DNA of 64,000 nt from Streptomyces coelicoflavus (GTDB lineage: Bacteria; Actinomycetota; Actinomycetes; Streptomycetales; Streptomycetaceae). Of this stretch, positions 60,501 to 63,500 are shown piece after piece (position 1 is the first letter of the stretch; each line of letters starts with the position of its first letter). The notes below the pieces were generated by a model. The model worked only from the letters and a program-made list of their open reading frames with translations. It made no database searches and was not told the DNA's origin. A program made the position numbers and the translations under genes. The stretch spans positions 558,001-622,000 of the forward strand of contig NZ_BEWB01000002.1 of the NCBI RefSeq assembly GCF_003112555.1, read 5' to 3'.

Positions 60501-63500
60501 CAGGACACCTCCGCCGCCGAGTTCGCCGAGCTGCTCGCCGCCGACCCCGACCTCAACCGCAAGGACCTGTCGGTCCCCGTCCTGCTGGTGCTCACCGGCA
60601 TCGACGGGCCCGCACCCGGCGTCGCGGACACGATCGCCCAGCGCCTCGGCCGCAGCGTGTGGTGGAGCCGGTACCCGGCGGAGCTCTCCGGCACGGACGA
60701 CACGGGCTCCTCGGTGCCCACGCTCGTCCTGTCGCTCCTCACCGCGGGCACCCCGACCGCCGCCGACTGGCAGGAGGCACGCCCCACCGACCCCGCCGGC
60801 CCCGAGGAGGGCCCGCGCCCCGTCGCCCCGCCCCTGCCCGAGGCGCCGCCCGCCGGGCAACCCGCCGGTCCCACCGGCCTCCCCGGCTCCGCGGAGGTCC
60901 CGCTCGCCGCCGCCAGGGCGCGCTCGTCGGCCGGGGAGCCCATGGAGGGGGTGGAGCCGGCCTCGGCGCCCGCCCTCACGCCCGCGCCGCCTTCCGCGCC
61001 CGCGCCCGTCCCCTCCGCCGGCCCGGTGTTCACGGGCCCGGCGGCACCGTCGCCCGCGTCCCTGCCCCGGCGGAGCCTCGTGGCCTACGCACGGGAGTCC
61101 ACGGTTCCCTCGCCGGCCGGCCGGGAGACCATCGAGCGGCTGGCGCACCAGGTGGCCGCCGCCGGGCTGCACAACCGCGCGGAGGGCTGGGCCCCGCCAC
61201 GCGTCGAGGTCACCGGCTACGTGGCCGACGGCCCGGGCAACCGGGGCCTGAAACGGGCGACGGCCGCACGCAACCACTTCCTGCGCCGGCTGACCGAGGC
61301 ACTGGAGCGGTCGCAACGGGACCTGCCCGCCGGCGCCCCCCGGCTGACCGCCCAGGACTTCCGGGTCAAGGCGGTGGCCGTGACCCGCGTACCCGACGAC
61401 TGGACGGGCACGGGCGAACTCGCCGGAACCGGCCGGGCCGACCTGGGACGGCAGGCGACGATCCGCGTCGTCCAGGCGCCGGACGCGACCGCGACGCAGA
61501 CCCTCGACGCCCTGCGCCGCCGCGACCGGGAGCTGCGCCACCGCCCGCTGGACGTGGACGCCCTCGCCGCCCGCATCCTGCATCTCGACCCGGGCACGGC
61601 CGTGGACCCGGACACCCGCGACGCCCTGTTCGCGCTGGTGAACCGGGCCGCCGCGGCCGGACGCGCGACCAGCCCGGCCGCGCTGGCCGCCCACCACCTC
61701 GCCGAACTGGGCGTCACCGACCCGGCCCGGACCCGCCACTTCACCGCCGGGGGCCGCCGCGTGCCCGGCCTCAACTGGGACCCGGACGCCGCTGCGGCCG
61801 CCGAGCTGGACCCCACCCGCAGCGACGCACTGGAGGACACCGGACCGGGTCCCCACACCGTCGCGGAGACCCGGCAGACCCCCTGGCCCCGAGGCACCAC
61901 CCCCTACGTCGTGGCGGCCGGCGGGCGGCACGACACGGTGCGGGCACTGCTGCCGGACGGCACGACGCGGGACCTGGACGTCGACGAGTTCACCGAGCTG
62001 GTGGCGGCGGACGTGGCACGGGAACGGCTGCCGAAGGACACCCCGCTCGTGCTGGCCGTGCCCTTCGCCGGCGACCAGTACCTCGCCCTGCCGCGCACGC
62101 TCGCGGACCGCACCGGTCTGACGGTGTGGGCACACAGCGGCGAGGTGACGCTCGGTTCGGACGGCGGCGTGAGCACCGTCGACACGGTCCGGCGCGCCGG
62201 CTCCCCCGAGGGCGACTGGACCGCGAGCGAGCCCGGCCTGGCACCCGACCCCGACGACGACGTACCGGAGTGGCACCACCGGGTGGCCACCCGGCCCATC
62301 GTCAGCGCGCTGACGGGCAGGCAGATCGGACGGGCCTCGCACCACGCCGCCGAGTGGGCGGCCGACTTCGAGGACGACGACCGGCACCTGGACCGGATGA
62401 CGACGTACGTCCACTACTACCCGGCCACCGGACTGGTCTCCGCCGAGCGGGAACTGCCGCGGCCCGGCCCGGAGGACACCGCCTACCGCCTGGACGCGCA
62501 CGGCTCGCCCGGCCACCTGCACCTGGCGATGCGGGACGGCACCGTCAGGCCGGTCGACGGACGGGAGGCCGGAGGGTGGCTCAGGCGCCGCAAGAGCCTG
62601 TCGAACCTGCCGAAGGACCACTGGATCGACTTCGTGGTCTGCTGGAGCGGCGCTCCCCGGGACCGCGCCGTGCCGGCGTCGCCGAACACGGCGAGCGACG
62701 CCTACGCCGGACCGTTCGTCCCCGACCCGCTGAGCAGCCTCTCCACGGGCCAGCAGCTCGCCAACACCACGGGCCGCAGCGTCCGGCTGTCGTACAGTGC
62801 GCAGGGCACCCGGAGCAGCGACGGCCGCTACACGCGGACCCTGTTCGCCGACGCGCGGGGCCGCCACCGGGCGTGGGCCCTGTTCCGGCCCGACCCCTCG
62901 GAGGCCGACCTCGACCGGCTGGCGGCCGTCGCCGGCCTGACCTCCGGCGACGGCGAGGTCTCCGACGAGATGCGCGCCGGGACGCTGCGCCTGGTGCGGG
63001 CGTTGCGGCTGACCTTCGGCCACGACGCGGACGACGCCGCCGACTTCGGCGAGCTGCTGCGCGGCGTGGCCGCGGTGGACCACATGTGGCGCAGCGACAC
63101 GGACTTCGACGACGCCGGCCCGTTCACCCTGGACCTGCTGAACCGGGTGGTCGCCGCGCACCCGGAGGCCGCCTCGGGGGTGGACCGGGCGGCCGTGCGC
63201 CGCGTGCTGGCCGCCGCGGCGGAGCACTGGGCCGCGTGGCCCGGTGACGAACTGGTCGGCTTCGTGGAGGTGCCGGCGATCGAGGCGGCCGCCCGGTGGA
63301 TGCGGGACGGCGACCCCGAGGACGAGGCCGTCACCGCCCTGGACCTGACCGGCCCGCACGAGATGGGCGAGGCCGAGCGGTCCCGGATGTTCTGGGCCCG
63401 GGTCAAGGCCGAGGAGGCCCTGGGCGTCCCCGGCACGGACCTGGACGCGCGGGTGTCCAAGGTGCTCCACCTGCCGCCCGGCACCCGGCCCGCCGGCCTC

